Below the pieces are notes generated by a model. It was not told where the DNA came from. It searched no databases and was given only the letters and a program-made list of their open reading frames with translations. A DNA stretch of 64,000 bases, taken from G965250275 sp965250275. Its GTDB lineage: Bacteria; Pseudomonadota; Alphaproteobacteria; Rhodobacterales; Rhodobacteraceae. Position 1 is the stretch's first letter, and each line of letters opens with the position of its first letter. The position numbers were made by a program, and so were the translations under genes. This document shows, one piece after another, positions 34,485-44,334 of this stretch. The stretch covers positions 3,968,001 through 4,032,000 of the forward strand of contig OZ252297.1 of the NCBI GenBank assembly GCA_965250275.1. The letters run 5' to 3'.

Positions 34485-35234
34485 CTACGGACGATCGCCC
34501 TTGATCCCGGTGATGTTTAGAGTCATCCGCAAGGACACGTCGCCACGTCCGAGGCTGAAATAGGCCCATGTCGGGCACCATCGTCCCTGGCAGGGCCGGT
34601 CCCATTCGATCGCATCGTTCAGCGCGGGCATCCCAAACCCTGCAGGGCGCGAGGCGCGCACCAGCGCCAACTCCCATGGCATCCAATGCGCCAGCAGCCC
34701 GGCGATGGCCTGCTGGCTCTCCGGGGTCAACTCCTCCGCGATCCGCCAGTCGATCCCACAGGTCATGCCACCAGGCGCCGGTTCAAGCGAAAACGCGGGC
34801 AATCCACCGTCCTCGTCCTGTTCGATGTCACCCGTCGAGGACAGGATCGTTGTGCCCCCGCGGGGTTCAGCGTCCGGGCCAAAAAAGTAGGGTGTGAAAC
34901 TGTATGCGGCAAAACCTTCGGGCAGAACTTCTTCCAGCGACTTGCTTTGCTCAAGCCCAAGACACACGTTCCGGAACATGCGCAAGACAAGAGTGAAGCC
35001 AAGCTCATTGGCACGTGGATTGGCAGGCGTGCCATGGCGATCCGGGGTGAACATGTCGTACCCGGAGATTGGCTCGAACACCTCAACAGACCGAGGCTGA
35101 TCGCGTACGCCGCGATCCTGAGCCTCCGACACCAGCGGCAGTGAAAGGCAAAGGAAGACCAACGGCGCGCGCGCCAAAGATGTTGCGTTTGTGACCCTTC
35201 GGAAAAACCGGGCTAAGCCCATCGTCTCTGTCAT
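34485..35234 (-). CDS. Exported hypothetical protein
   Basis: Protein of 249 residues. A signal peptide is likely (about 1-37, LVFLCLSLPLVSEAQ). The mature part has no recognised domain; Cys residues in NVCLGL, GMTCGID and RPCQGRWCPTW suggest disulfides. The start MTETMGLARFF is chosen because it begins the signal peptide; a start at 35222 is also possible. The longer frame adds 63 residues with no signal character. Isolated between two intergenic gaps. Confidence 0.55.
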   Translation of the reverse strand: MTETMGLARFFRRVTNATSLARAPLVFLCLSLPLVSEAQDRGVRDQPRSVEVFEPISGYDMFTPDRHGTPANPRANELGFTLVLRMFRNVCLGLEQSKSLEEVLPEGFAAYSFTPYFFGPDAEPRGGTTILSSTGDIEQDEDGGLPAFSLEPAPGGMTCGIDWRIAEELTPESQQAIAGLLAHWMPWELALVRASRPAGFGMPALNDAIEWDRPCQGRWCPTWAYFSLGRGDVSLRMTLNITGIKGDRP

Positions 35235-35513
35235 CGCAATCTCAGCCCGCTGATCGAAGTTCGGCAAAACCCGGTTACATGACAGCGTGGCGCATGTCTC
35301 TCTGTCAACCCGACCGCCTTGGCCAACCCGAGCAAGAGTTGTCTTTACTCCTCTCGGGCATAGTGGTTCGGCTGCACGATCCACGTCCGGGTCCTGGAGC
35401 AAGGGCTTCAGAAGACCTCGCAAAGGCGGAAAACCGCACTGCCGATGAGGTCTCTTGACGTGTCGATAAAGTATCTATCGTTTCGGCCCCGACCTGAATC
35501 GGGAGCGTGATCG

Positions 35514-35834
35514 ATGACCAAAGAAAAGAAATCTTACGACCTCGTGGTGCACATGTCCGAAGTCTTGGACAAGGACCACATGATGGGCGTGATTGAGCGG
35601 GCAGCGACCGCAACCGGGCTCTATATCTCGCATAGTGGAAGTTATTCCCGCAAGAAATATCCCAATTCGGTGCATTGGCACTTTAAGCGTGACAGAAAGG
35701 AATCGGGATTGATTGACGCAACATATTGGAAGGAAGGGGCGAAATTCTGGCTGAGTGTTAGGAACAATGAACCGGAATGGGTCCATCAAACGGCGCCAGA
35801 GCTTCGGGAAGCAATTCAGGCTGAGTTTGCGTGA
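35514..35834 (+). CDS. Small hypothetical protein
   Basis: Protein of 106 residues (MTKEKKSYDLVVHMSEV...HWHFKRDRKESGLIDATYWKEG), soluble, rich in Lys, His and Trp. No domain recognised. The frame has ordinary codon use and GGGAGCGTG precedes the ATG. The mixed basic/aromatic make-up could suit nucleic-acid or metal binding, but there is no supporting motif. Locally lower GC than its neighbours hints at acquisition. Confidence 0.5.
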   Translation: MTKEKKSYDLVVHMSEVLDKDHMMGVIERAATATGLYISHSGSYSRKKYPNSVHWHFKRDRKESGLIDATYWKEGAKFWLSVRNNEPEWVHQTAPELREAIQAEFA

Positions 35835-36090
35835 CCCGGATACGTGTCGTCGCGCAAGGCGAGAATGTACGTGCAGTGTCTGAGTTCAGCCAATGTGGCG
35901 TGTGCAACTGTTCAAATCCATTGTAGAGCGGAAACCAGTTGATCTTTGCAACACCGAAGAGGCGTGTTTCGGTGCTCAAGGAACTTTCCTGCCCAGCACA
36001 AAACGAGCCAACAATCGCGAACATCCGCCAAACAGCAGAATGGTTTATGACACGCCGGAATGGACACGTCATATTGGAGGAAAGTGATGT

Positions 36091-36654
36091 ATGACCACAT
36101 CAACGCGTGATTGGCTGCTGGTGGTCGACATGCAGCCTGCGTTCGGTCACCCAGCCAGCCCATGGTTTGTGCCAGACTACGAGGTCTGTGCAAGCAACAT
36201 CACCCGCCTGATTGAGGTGTTCGATGATCGTGTTCTCTTTACCCGTTTTGTCCCGCCGGCCGATCCCGCGGGAAGCTGGCGGTCCTACTATGACGAGCAC
36301 TTGTTTGCGCTTGACCCGGAAAATCAGGCGCTCTGGGATCTCGACCCACGCTGGAGCGACCATCGATCGGTTCCGGGCCATCGGTTCGCAAAGTGGCGCG
36401 AGGCCGCGCCGCTGCTACCAAAGGAAGCGCAACTGGTAATGTGCGGCGTCGCGACAGACTGCTGCGTCTTGGGAACGGCAATCGAAGCCAATGATGACGG
36501 GCGCAAGGTCCGGCTCCCCGCCGACGCCTGTGCGGCGGCCACAGATGCACTTCACAACGCAGCCCTGACCATTTTGGCTGATCGAGGTGGGCTTCTGGAA
36601 CTCAGTGACACCGACCAAGAGCTTGCTCTGGCGTCCTCGCAGAAGTCTTCCTGA
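36091..36654 (+). CDS. Isochorismatase-like cysteine hydrolase
   Basis: Hydrolase of 187 residues in the isochorismatase/nicotinamidase superfamily. The triad is visible as Asp13 (LLVVDMQPAF), the Lys of FAKWREAAP and the nucleophile Cys in MCGVATDCCVLGTA. The cis-peptide segment VATDCC is intact, so it is probably active on an amide or vinyl-ether substrate that cannot be named. GGAGG lies 12 bases upstream. Monocistronic. Confidence 0.83.
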   Translation: MTTSTRDWLLVVDMQPAFGHPASPWFVPDYEVCASNITRLIEVFDDRVLFTRFVPPADPAGSWRSYYDEHLFALDPENQALWDLDPRWSDHRSVPGHRFAKWREAAPLLPKEAQLVMCGVATDCCVLGTAIEANDDGRKVRLPADACAAATDALHNAALTILADRGGLLELSDTDQELALASSQKSS

Positions 36655-36892
36655 GCAAAGAAGCGCCTGTTCAGGTGGACTCAGAGTTGGATGGCCCCCA
36701 ACTTCTCCCCGCAAAGGTGATGAAGGTGCGGCAGAGTCTCTAATGCAGGGATTGGCGGTCCAGTCTATTTTTTTGGACGACGTTGTGCGTTGACAGGCTG
36801 CCGCCGGAGGGTAGCGAACGCAGACCAGCGGCATCCTTGGTGTCAATTGGGGCCATGCTGCGGCACGCGTTCTCCAGAGGAACACCCGCAAA

Positions 36893-37660
36893 CTATTCCA
36901 TCAAAAACCGTCGGAACAAATCTGCGAACCGTTCCTCACCAAGGTTCAGCGAATGGCCACCTTCGTCAAAGACAAAGACTTCGTCGTTAGGTCCCGAGTA
37001 CTTTTGCTCCGCACGCTGGAAATCCAGTATGTCGTCATCTTCTGTAAGGATCACCAGGCGCCTGATTTCGGGGTCGGCGTCCCCTTCGCGCCCGGTGTAG
37101 CCCTCAACATCGACAGCGGTGACAGTCAGGTCCTTTTGCCGCTTTTCGATGTAGTGATCGCCGATGAACTGACGCAGTTGCTCCGCCGGATCGACAACCG
37201 GATTCACCAGGATGACCCGGTCGACCTGATACTTCTCTGCGTAGTAATTCGCCCAGAATCCGCCCAGAGACGTGCCGGCAAAGACAACGTTTCGGTCCGC
37301 GAGCAGCTTGTCCCAAACCAGCGCCATTACGGCATCATTGCCGTCGAGATCAAAGTAATCGTAGTTAAACCCGACAACGGTGAAGTCCTGCGACGCTATG
37401 TCATTTAAGCGCTTGTAGGCCCCGTTTGGCATCGCCGACCCAAAGCCATGAAAAACAAGCAGGATGTCGTCAGACAAGCCTTCTTCGCCTCCGGACGTGA
37501 ACAGAGTGAACTCGTCGTAGGACCCGAACACGATCTCGTCGGAAGCGGACACGGTGGAAGGGCCCAGCGCCGCCAACGAAACCATCACGGCCGCCGCAAG
37601 CGTTTTTCGCAGCGGCGACCAAAGATCAAGCCGGCGTGGCACTGCAGCTTTCGGTCTCAA
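36893..37660 (-). CDS. Exported YqiA/YcfP-like alpha/beta hydrolase
   Basis: Protein of up to 255 residues. A signal peptide (to about residue 40, LAALGPSTVSAS) precedes an alpha/beta-hydrolase fold with the oxyanion region LLVFHGFGSAM, nucleophile elbow FAGTSLGGFWANYYAEKY (Ser), and late GGHSLNLGEERF (His). It resembles the YqiA/YcfP esterase family, but these are usually cytoplasmic. The outer start is TTG at 37660; GTG at 37642 is also possible. Both overlap the acyltransferase stop, so the two genes are coupled, and both may act on envelope esters. Confidence 0.7.
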   Translation of the reverse strand: MRPKAAVPRRLDLWSPLRKTLAAAVMVSLAALGPSTVSASDEIVFGSYDEFTLFTSGGEEGLSDDILLVFHGFGSAMPNGAYKRLNDIASQDFTVVGFNYDYFDLDGNDAVMALVWDKLLADRNVVFAGTSLGGFWANYYAEKYQVDRVILVNPVVDPAEQLRQFIGDHYIEKRQKDLTVTAVDVEGYTGREGDADPEIRRLVILTEDDDILDFQRAEQKYSGPNDEVFVFDEGGHSLNLGEERFADLFRRFLME

Positions 37661-38891
37661 TTTGAGCGCTCCATTTCTTGTGAATGAGATAGGCGACGAC
37701 GCCCGAAAAGAAGAGAGGCGCCAGCATCAAAATCGGGAGACCAAAAAATATGAACCATAGGACCAGAACTGTGTTCCGCACCTTTGGCGATGTCAGTCGC
37801 ACAACGATCAGGATGATCGAAAAAGGGATCAGGTAGCACATGAACCAAAACGGGTCATTCGAGAACGCGCGCATCCCCCCAAGTTCGCTGTGAAACGACA
37901 GCCACGTGAACCACCAGGATTCATTCAGGTAGAGCAGCGAACTGACACTGGCGGCGAGGATCTCGCCTGCGGTGTAGGGTCTCCTCAGATGCTCTTGCAC
38001 ATAGTATTCGGAGTACTCATAGAGCTCAGCATCCGCACGAAACCCGAAATTGTCCAAAATGACTGTCACAACCAACATCGGCACGATGATGTAGTAGAGA
38101 CTGAACCCCCTTCGGCCAATCATCGCGACCGCCCCGAGCTTGCGGCGATCAATGGACATCATCAGGAAGTAGCCAGAGATCATGAAGAACGCAGGGACAG
38201 CGAAACGGGGCGCTGCACCATCAAATCCGGGTATGTTCAGTGTGGTGAGCTTGTGAAAACTGTAATGTCCAAGCACGACGCAGATCATCGCAAGCACCTT
38301 CACATAGTTCAGGAACTCGCTGTGTGAGCGTGTGATAATCAGCGGCGTTGTGCTCGTCTCAATGGATTGCGGCCTTGGGAACCTTCTCTCCGCAGCGGCT
38401 GTCAGGCGCGTTTGCCACTCGTCAAAAACGGGCTTTATGAAGAAGCAAAATCGCCCCAGCACCAGACAAGATGCAATTGTCGCGACCAGTAGCAGAACTT
38501 CCTGCACGGGGTTGGTACGGTCGTAGTTCGTCACGGCCGCGTAAAAGAACAAAAAAGGGAAATGGAACAGGAAGATCACGGTGGAGTACTTGATGATAAA
38601 GTTCACCACCCGGCCAGTTGTTGGAAGGCTGTTTTGAGAGGTGAAAATACGCTGCGACAGCACAAGAAGCACAAAGAGAAAAACGATGTGCCCATACTGC
38701 CAAAGATAGCGCTTGCTCATGCCCAGAAAGCGCCGGTCAGAGTATGGGGCAAACGTCTTTGACCATTCATAGAGGGCCTGACCCGCGCCAGAATAAACGT
38801 AGAGCGCATAAAGAGCGAAGGTGATTGCCGACAGAACCAACGCGGCGCGCGCGCTTGGCGGGGCAATCAATGTGGTGCCAGCGGATCTCAT
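37626..38891 (-). CDS. Acyltransferase-3-like membrane protein with swapped halves
   Basis: Membrane protein of 421 residues with about ten helices. The canonical acyltransferase-3 beginning (FLNYVKVLAMICVVLGHYSF, VPAFFMISGYFLM, RRGFSLYYIIVP) appears only from about residue 193 on, and the protein ends at a mid-family segment (LAPLFFSGVVAYLI). The usual family end (STVIFLFHFPFLFFYAAV ... FFIKPVFDEW) lies at residues 104-160, before the start motifs. The order is thus circularly permuted. A TTG start 36 bases upstream is possible. Probably O-acylates an envelope glycan or lipid. Confidence 0.7.
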   Translation of the reverse strand: MRSAGTTLIAPPSARAALVLSAITFALYALYVYSGAGQALYEWSKTFAPYSDRRFLGMSKRYLWQYGHIVFLFVLLVLSQRIFTSQNSLPTTGRVVNFIIKYSTVIFLFHFPFLFFYAAVTNYDRTNPVQEVLLLVATIASCLVLGRFCFFIKPVFDEWQTRLTAAAERRFPRPQSIETSTTPLIITRSHSEFLNYVKVLAMICVVLGHYSFHKLTTLNIPGFDGAAPRFAVPAFFMISGYFLMMSIDRRKLGAVAMIGRRGFSLYYIIVPMLVVTVILDNFGFRADAELYEYSEYYVQEHLRRPYTAGEILAASVSSLLYLNESWWFTWLSFHSELGGMRAFSNDPFWFMCYLIPFSIILIVVRLTSPKVRNTVLVLWFIFFGLPILMLAPLFFSGVVAYLIHKKWSAQIETESCSATPA

Positions 38892-39165
38892 CGCGTTCAG
38901 GTCTCTGGTCGCCCGTCCTTCGGACAAATCGGCTTTGCCTCAGAACATGAGAGACAAGCCGGTCACGGACGGTGTTTCGATCTTGACGCTATCACAAGCG
39001 CTGTTCTTTGCCAGACGCTTGAATGCTTGCAGGTGATCAATTCCTGCTGAGCAAAAAAAGAGACGCGGTCAGTGCGGTGCCTTGGCAACGCATGAGAGCG
39101 GTCCCAACAGGCTGATCCACAACCTGTTGTCTTAGCGCAAACTGTAAAGGTCGCTGCGAGCTGTG

Positions 39166-39196
39166 TCGCGCCACGGGTGATAATCCCGTGGCGCGA
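39166..39196 (-). terminator. Strong hairpin downstream of the molybdenum hydroxylase operon
   Basis: A perfect 12-base stem (TCGCGCCACGGG / CCCGTGGCGCGA) with a 7-base loop lies 9 bases after the large-subunit stop. On the minus strand no T-run follows, so termination may be weak, or the hairpin protects the mRNA 3' end. Confidence 0.55.
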
Positions 39197-39204
39197 TGTC
39201 TTGG

Positions 39205-41385
39205 TCAGATGAAGGACACACCGTTGTCTCTCATCGGCAACTCCGCGATGCGCAAATCCAGCTGCGCAACGGCATTGGCCAGCGCGGGTGCGGCTGGGGG
39301 TGTCCCGGGTTCGCCAATCCCGGTCGGCGCTTCTGCGGATGGAACGATGTGAGTCTGAATGCTCTTGATGTCCGAGATCCGCAGCGGTTCGTAGTCGGGG
39401 AAGTTGAACTGTTCCACTGATCCACCATCCAGCGTGATCTGTTCGCGCATTGCATGGCCAATCCCGTATCCGATGGCCCCTTCGGTTTGAGCACGAACGA
39501 TGTCCGGATTGACGGCGACCCCGCAATCCACAGCGGCGGTGATCTTTTCGATCTGGATACCGTCATCCAGCGTGCCGGATATCTCGACAATTTCCGCCAC
39601 GTAGGACCCAAAGGACTTGTGTACTGCGATCCCCTGGACGTTTCCGTCGGCTGGCTGACCCCAGTTGCCTTTCTCAGCAACCAGTTTCAGCACACCCGCC
39701 TTGCGCTGTGCGTCCTTTCCGCCGCCCTCGAGATAGGCCAGACGGAACTCAACCGGATCACGACCCGCAGCTTTCGCAGCCATGTCCATCATCACTTCCA
39801 TCACATAGGCCGTGTGGGTGTGACCGACAGAGCGCCACCACAGAACCGTCGTCGCTTTCTCTGTGTCTGTCAGGCCGACCGCCATGTTTGGAATGGCGTA
39901 AGGGTTGTCTGCAAGGCCCTCAACCGTGGAGTTATCGATGCCATCTTGCACGGCGATCGCTTCGAAAGGGGTGCCTTTCATGATCGACTGACCGGCGACC
40001 TGATGCTCCCAGGCGGCGATGTTGCCATCGGCATCCAGACCGACACGCACTTTGTGTCCTGTCGCAGGTCGATAGTACCCGCCCCGGATGTCGTCCTCGC
40101 GATCCCACACCAGTTTCACCGGGCGCGAGCGATCCGTCATCACAAAGGCAAGGCCCGCTTCGACCTGATAGTCAGCGTCAGGTGTCGCACGGCGCCCGAA
40201 GGACCCTCCGGCGAGCATGGTCTTTATGTGGATCTTCTCTTGCGGCAACTGGAAGATCTGCTGATAGGCCATGTGCGGCCCGGTCGGCATCTGCGCACCG
40301 TCATGGAGCACAATATCGCCGTCGGCCGTCTGCTCGATGGCGCAGTTCAGAGGCTCCATCGGAGCATGGGCCAAAAGCGGGAAGTAGAAGGTCTTCTCGA
40401 TGATGGTCGCGGCGCCATCGACTGCCGAGCTGATCGCAGCCTGGTCCGCCTTGTTGACGTTATAGACAGGCGCAGCATCCAGAGCGGCCATCACTTCGTC
40501 GCGGATTTCGGCGGACGAACGGGTCTCGGCGCCGGACATGTCCCACTCGACGTCTATGGCACTCCGGGCCTGCATTGCGGCCCAAGTATCTTCGGCATAA
40601 ACCGCGACACCGTGGTTCGTCGGCAGCGGCATGGCCATGATGAACCCCTTCACCTCTTTTGCAGCACTGTCGTCAAAACTGGCGACGACGCCCCCGCGCT
40701 GAGGCGTACGCTTGATCATGACCACCATCTGGTTGGGCAAATGCACATCCATACCGAACTTGGCCTGACCATTCACTTTGATCGGGCTGTCGACACGACG
40801 TGTGCCTTCGTTGCCGATGATCTTCCATTCGGACGGATCGCGCAGGCGAGGCGTCTCCGAAGGAGCAATCTCCGCTGCCGCTGCGACAAAATCCCCCATT
40901 GGAGCGGATTTGCCCCCACCGACAACCATGCCTGCCTGAATGTCCAGCGTCTCGGCGTCCACGCCCCACGCATTTGCGGCCGCCTTGATAAGCATTTCGC
41001 GCGCATTGGCGCCAGCCGTGCGGTACTGCATCCAGGAATTGGCCATGGCCGTTGAGCCGCCGGTGCCCTGGAACGGACCAAACAGGAGGTTGTTGTAGAC
41101 TTGGGGGTTTGACGGCGCGAACTCGAACCCGATCTGATCCATGGTCACGCCCAGCTCTTCGGCGATCAGCGTCGAAAGACCGGTGGACGGCCCCTGCCCC
41201 ATTTCGAAATGTTTAATGATCGCAACGACATTGCCTTCGCTGTCGATTTTCACGAATGGGTTCAGCATCGCATCAGCTTGGCCCGATGCAGCAACGGCAC
41301 CATCTGCTGTTGCACCGACATAGAGCACCGTTGCGGCGGCTGCCGCGCTTTTGAGAAAACCCCGGCGGGAAAGATGTGCAGTCAT
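39205..41385 (-). CDS. Molybdenum hydroxylase large subunit (IorB-like), TAT-exported
   Basis: Periplasmic molybdenum-cofactor oxidoreductase of 726 residues in the xanthine-dehydrogenase-like superfamily. The TAT leader is LSRRGFLKSAAAAATV. It contains GGSFGRRATPDADYQ (the cofactor loop), CAIEQTADG, IGEPGTPPAAPALANA and the terminal segment of isoquinoline 1-oxidoreductase beta subunits. The start MTAHLSRRGF is chosen because it begins the leader. Preceded at 6 bases by its [2Fe-2S] subunit gene. The native substrate (aldehyde or N-heterocycle) cannot be read from sequence. Confidence 0.87.
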   Translation of the reverse strand: MTAHLSRRGFLKSAAAAATVLYVGATADGAVAASGQADAMLNPFVKIDSEGNVVAIIKHFEMGQGPSTGLSTLIAEELGVTMDQIGFEFAPSNPQVYNNLLFGPFQGTGGSTAMANSWMQYRTAGANAREMLIKAAANAWGVDAETLDIQAGMVVGGGKSAPMGDFVAAAAEIAPSETPRLRDPSEWKIIGNEGTRRVDSPIKVNGQAKFGMDVHLPNQMVVMIKRTPQRGGVVASFDDSAAKEVKGFIMAMPLPTNHGVAVYAEDTWAAMQARSAIDVEWDMSGAETRSSAEIRDEVMAALDAAPVYNVNKADQAAISSAVDGAATIIEKTFYFPLLAHAPMEPLNCAIEQTADGDIVLHDGAQMPTGPHMAYQQIFQLPQEKIHIKTMLAGGSFGRRATPDADYQVEAGLAFVMTDRSRPVKLVWDREDDIRGGYYRPATGHKVRVGLDADGNIAAWEHQVAGQSIMKGTPFEAIAVQDGIDNSTVEGLADNPYAIPNMAVGLTDTEKATTVLWWRSVGHTHTAYVMEVMMDMAAKAAGRDPVEFRLAYLEGGGKDAQRKAGVLKLVAEKGNWGQPADGNVQGIAVHKSFGSYVAEIVEISGTLDDGIQIEKITAAVDCGVAVNPDIVRAQTEGAIGYGIGHAMREQITLDGGSVEQFNFPDYEPLRISDIKSIQTHIVPSAEAPTGIGEPGTPPAAPALANAVAQLDLRIAELPMRDNGVSFI

Positions 41386-41390
41386 GTGTC

Positions 41391-41855
41391 TCAAGCCTCC
41401 AGAATTTCTGCGGCGCGCAGGACACCGGCACGAATGCGTTGGTAGGTCGCGCAACGGCATGCGTTGCCATACATGTAATCATCGACGTCCTGCGCGGACG
41501 GATTGGCGTTCTCACGCAACAGACCGACAGCGTTCATGATCTGACCGGATTGGCAGTAGCCACATTGAACGACATCAAGCTCCAGCCATGCCTGCTGCAC
41601 AGCTGCGCCCACCTTGTCGTTTTCCATGTCCTCAATCGTGGTGATCTCGGATCCTTCGACATCCTCGATGTATGTCTGGCACGAGCGCACCGGCTGACCA
41701 TCCATATGCACGGTGCAGGCGCCACAGGAGGCCACGCCACATCCGAATTTGGTCCCGGTCATCTTCAGTTCGTCGCGGATCACCCAAAGCAAAGGTGTTC
41801 CGGGTTCGGCCTCGACGGTGTGCGTCTGACCATTCAGTTTCAGCGATATTGCCAT
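41391..41855 (-). CDS. [2Fe-2S] subunit of molybdenum hydroxylase (IorA-like)
   Basis: Small subunit of 154 residues with two clusters. The plant-type one is CGVASCGACTVH plus Cys in VRSCQ, the second is CGYCQSG...CRCATYQRIR. It lacks a leader, so it is co-exported with its partner. It would pass electrons from the Mo site to an external acceptor such as a cytochrome c. First gene of the two-gene operon. Confidence 0.9.
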   Translation of the reverse strand: MAISLKLNGQTHTVEAEPGTPLLWVIRDELKMTGTKFGCGVASCGACTVHMDGQPVRSCQTYIEDVEGSEITTIEDMENDKVGAAVQQAWLELDVVQCGYCQSGQIMNAVGLLRENANPSAQDVDDYMYGNACRCATYQRIRAGVLRAAEILEA

Positions 41856-42047
41856 GGCTATCTAGCTTTCCCTTTTTGATTGGACTGTTCGCGTTTGAGA
41901 GCTTGGCTGTCTTTCAGACAGATTGTTGTTGTTGGCGCGGGGCTCAGCGCAGGTGTTGACGGTCACTTAGTGCCCAGGTCGGATCGATCATCCTTTTTCT
42001 CAAGTGAGTTGAATTTTTTTGCCGAGCGGCCAGAGGAGCATGCCGGG

Positions 42048-42869
42048 CTACAAGCCGAACTGTTCTTTCATCCCGGCAAAGAATGTCTCGTCATCCAACA
42101 CTTTTCGGTTGTTCAGAAGCTCGACCGCGTCCGCGCCAGCACGGTAGCGCAGTGTATTTGTCCCATCGGTCACGGAGGTCCAGATGACGTCGGCAACCAC
42201 GCCGGGAGGAGACGCGCGAGACGCCATGTCCGGGCTGCCCCAGACGCCGAACAGAGCTTGAATGACCGGCTGATACTCCGTCATGCTTTCATCATTGACG
42301 AAGTCAAACGAACGACCGCCGAAATCAGTTGCAATCATCCCGGGCTCAACGATTTTCACCTTGATTCCCGCGGCTTCCAGCTCGTAGTGCAGGGCTTCGG
42401 AGATGCCTTCGACGGCAAATTTGGTGCCGTGATACAAGGCACCGAGCGGGAACGTCATCTGCCCACCGATGGAAGAGATGTTTACGATTGTTCCGGACCG
42501 GTTGGCCCGCATATGGGGCAGCACCGCTTTGGTGGTTTCCAGCAAACCGATGACATTGGTATCAAACTGCCGCTGGATGCGCTCCATCGGAAACGCTTCG
42601 AGCGGTCCATAGGCGCCATAGCCGGCATTGTTCAGCAAAACGTCGATCTGTCCGAACGCCGTGATCCCAGATGCCACAGCCGCTTCGATTGACGCGGTGT
42701 CCGTCACATCCAGGCGCGTGACAAGAATGTTGTCTTTGCCCGCTAGCTCTTCTTCGTTCTCTGGTGTGCGCATCGTTGCGATCACGTTCCATCCGCGGTC
42801 GGCAAAGAGTTTTGCGGTTTCCTTGCCGATGCCGGAGGACGCACCAGTGATCAAAATGGTCTGGGTCAC
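42048..42869 (-). CDS. Short-chain dehydrogenase/reductase
   Basis: Classical SDR of 273 residues. The cofactor motif is TGASSGIGKETA, the NNAGYG is present, and catalytic Ser (NISSIGG) and YHGTK (Tyr-x3-Lys) are intact. The start is a GTG at 42869 with AGGAG 9 bases upstream; a longer frame to 42914 lacks a ribosome site. It is divergent from the AraC-family regulator with 160 bases between starts, so it is probably that regulator's target. Substrate unknown; NAD(P) preference uncertain. Confidence 0.88.
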   Translation of the reverse strand: MTQTILITGASSGIGKETAKLFADRGWNVIATMRTPENEEELAGKDNILVTRLDVTDTASIEAAVASGITAFGQIDVLLNNAGYGAYGPLEAFPMERIQRQFDTNVIGLLETTKAVLPHMRANRSGTIVNISSIGGQMTFPLGALYHGTKFAVEGISEALHYELEAAGIKVKIVEPGMIATDFGGRSFDFVNDESMTEYQPVIQALFGVWGSPDMASRASPPGVVADVIWTSVTDGTNTLRYRAGADAVELLNNRKVLDDETFFAGMKEQFGL

Positions 42870-43031
42870 GGAAGAGCACTCCTTGTTTGGTACGCGACCC
42901 AGATAGCATCGCAACCGATGAACCCCTTGCCCGATCCTCCAAATGATCTGCCTATTCCTCCAGCGCAGGCGTCATTTCTGTTCCGCGGAACTGCGAGGCA
43001 CCTATATAGGACGGGCAGAGGAGATGCGCGC

Positions 43032-43925
43032 ATGGTGCCAGAAAGTCTGATCAACGACGTTTTCCGCCACGTCGAAAGCGCCGGAGAGCTTGGCACCGGG
43101 TGCGAAACCGGCGTCGAAGGCCTTTTTGCGATTGCGAATGTCGAAACCACCGAGTGCACCGCATCGTTTTATGAACCGATCATGTGTCTGGTGCTTCAGG
43201 GAGCCAAAGAGGCCTATTTGCGCGACCGCGTTGTCCGTTATGGCGCGGGTGACACCTTGATCGTCAGCCACGCCGTACCGGTCGAGGCGGCGGTCATAAT
43301 GGCGAGCGAGGAAGCCCCGTACGCCGCACTGGCACTGCGGTTGGACCTTGCCCTCGCACGCAGTCTTTACGATGAAATCGAAGACTTTGCCGAAACGGAA
43401 GACTCTATGCATTCGTTGAATGCAGCCTCTTCCGATGCCGCGCTCATTGATGCGATGACGCGTCTGTTCCAGCTGTCGCAAAACCCGGTGGAAGCCCGCG
43501 CCCTTGCCCCCTTGGTGCTCAAGGAAATTCACTTTCGGCTCCTGCAAGCCAGGCACGGCGGCATGTTGCGCCAGTTGCTGCATCATGACAGCACAGCCAG
43601 CCGGATTTCCAAGACGATCGCCATCATTCGTGGCAACTTCAAATCCAACATCGCGGTCGCTGAACTGGCCGCAGAATGCGGCATGAGCCTGTCCGCCTTT
43701 CACGAGCACTTCAAAACCGTAACGGCCACCACGCCGCTGCAATATCAGAAGGACCTGCGCCTTCTGGAGGCCCGGCGATTGCTGTCGTCCAACGGCCTCT
43801 CTGTCGCGGCGGCGGCTTACGAAGTGGGATACGAAAGCCCGACGCAGTTCAGCCGAGAGTTTTCAAGAAAGTTTGGCATGTCTCCCAGCACGCAAAAACT
43901 CGAAGGACGGATTGTTGCGGAATAG
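43032..43925 (+). CDS. AraC-family transcriptional regulator (AraC_N type)
   Basis: Regulator of 297 residues. The N-terminal AraC_N/PF06719 effector domain reads FYEPIMCLVLQGAKEAYLRDRVVRYGAGDTLIVSHAVPV. The C-terminal double helix-turn-helix (NIAVAELAAECGMSLSAFHEHFK, GLSVAAAAYEVGYESPTQFSREFSRKFG) is canonical. The ATG at 43032 is preferred because GAGGAG lies 8 bases upstream; the frame extends to 42918 without a site. It is divergent from the SDR gene, typical of members that control a neighbouring reductase. Confidence 0.88.
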   Translation: MVPESLINDVFRHVESAGELGTGCETGVEGLFAIANVETTECTASFYEPIMCLVLQGAKEAYLRDRVVRYGAGDTLIVSHAVPVEAAVIMASEEAPYAALALRLDLALARSLYDEIEDFAETEDSMHSLNAASSDAALIDAMTRLFQLSQNPVEARALAPLVLKEIHFRLLQARHGGMLRQLLHHDSTASRISKTIAIIRGNFKSNIAVAELAAECGMSLSAFHEHFKTVTATTPLQYQKDLRLLEARRLLSSNGLSVAAAAYEVGYESPTQFSREFSRKFGMSPSTQKLEGRIVAE

Positions 43926-44334
43926 TTCAGCGCGGGAAGACCTCGGCCGTGCCCGAGGGCCGGCATTCTCTTGGGTCGCAGCAAACTGAACCGTTGATTT
44001 GCGATTTTTTGCGACGGTGGCACTTAGGCGTTTCGCCGACCATCTGCGCATCTGGCTTACTCGCACCGGAACCGTCCCGCAAAGCGATCCATGTGGCGGT
44101 CACACAGCCCTATTTGGCAAGGCGGATTGTCTGACCAAGGTCCTGAAGGCGCCATGCGACTTCGAGAGCTTTGTCGCAAAGTGATTGGCCGGGGGCTGCT
44201 ATCACCCAATACGGCAAAGACACCGCGCGTCGCCTGATGCCTGCTCGGCAACAGAAGCGCGAAACGCGAATTACGGATGGACGGGCCAGAAAAGTGACGA
44301 TCCAGACAGCTTATGAGGCGACAGAGAACACGTG
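43926..44334. other. Gene-free stretch upstream of psiE-like gene
   Basis: 409 bases with several short overlapping frames on both strands (for example plus 43999-44184, minus 44057-44347) that have no domain or ribosome site. I see no repeat, RNA gene or clear terminator. The final 50 bases presumably carry the promoter of the following gene. Confidence 0.35.

Noticed and set aside
39454..41055. 533-codon plus-strand frame antisense to the molybdenum hydroxylase gene
   Set aside because: His/Arg-rich shadow translation; the minus-strand enzyme is unambiguous.
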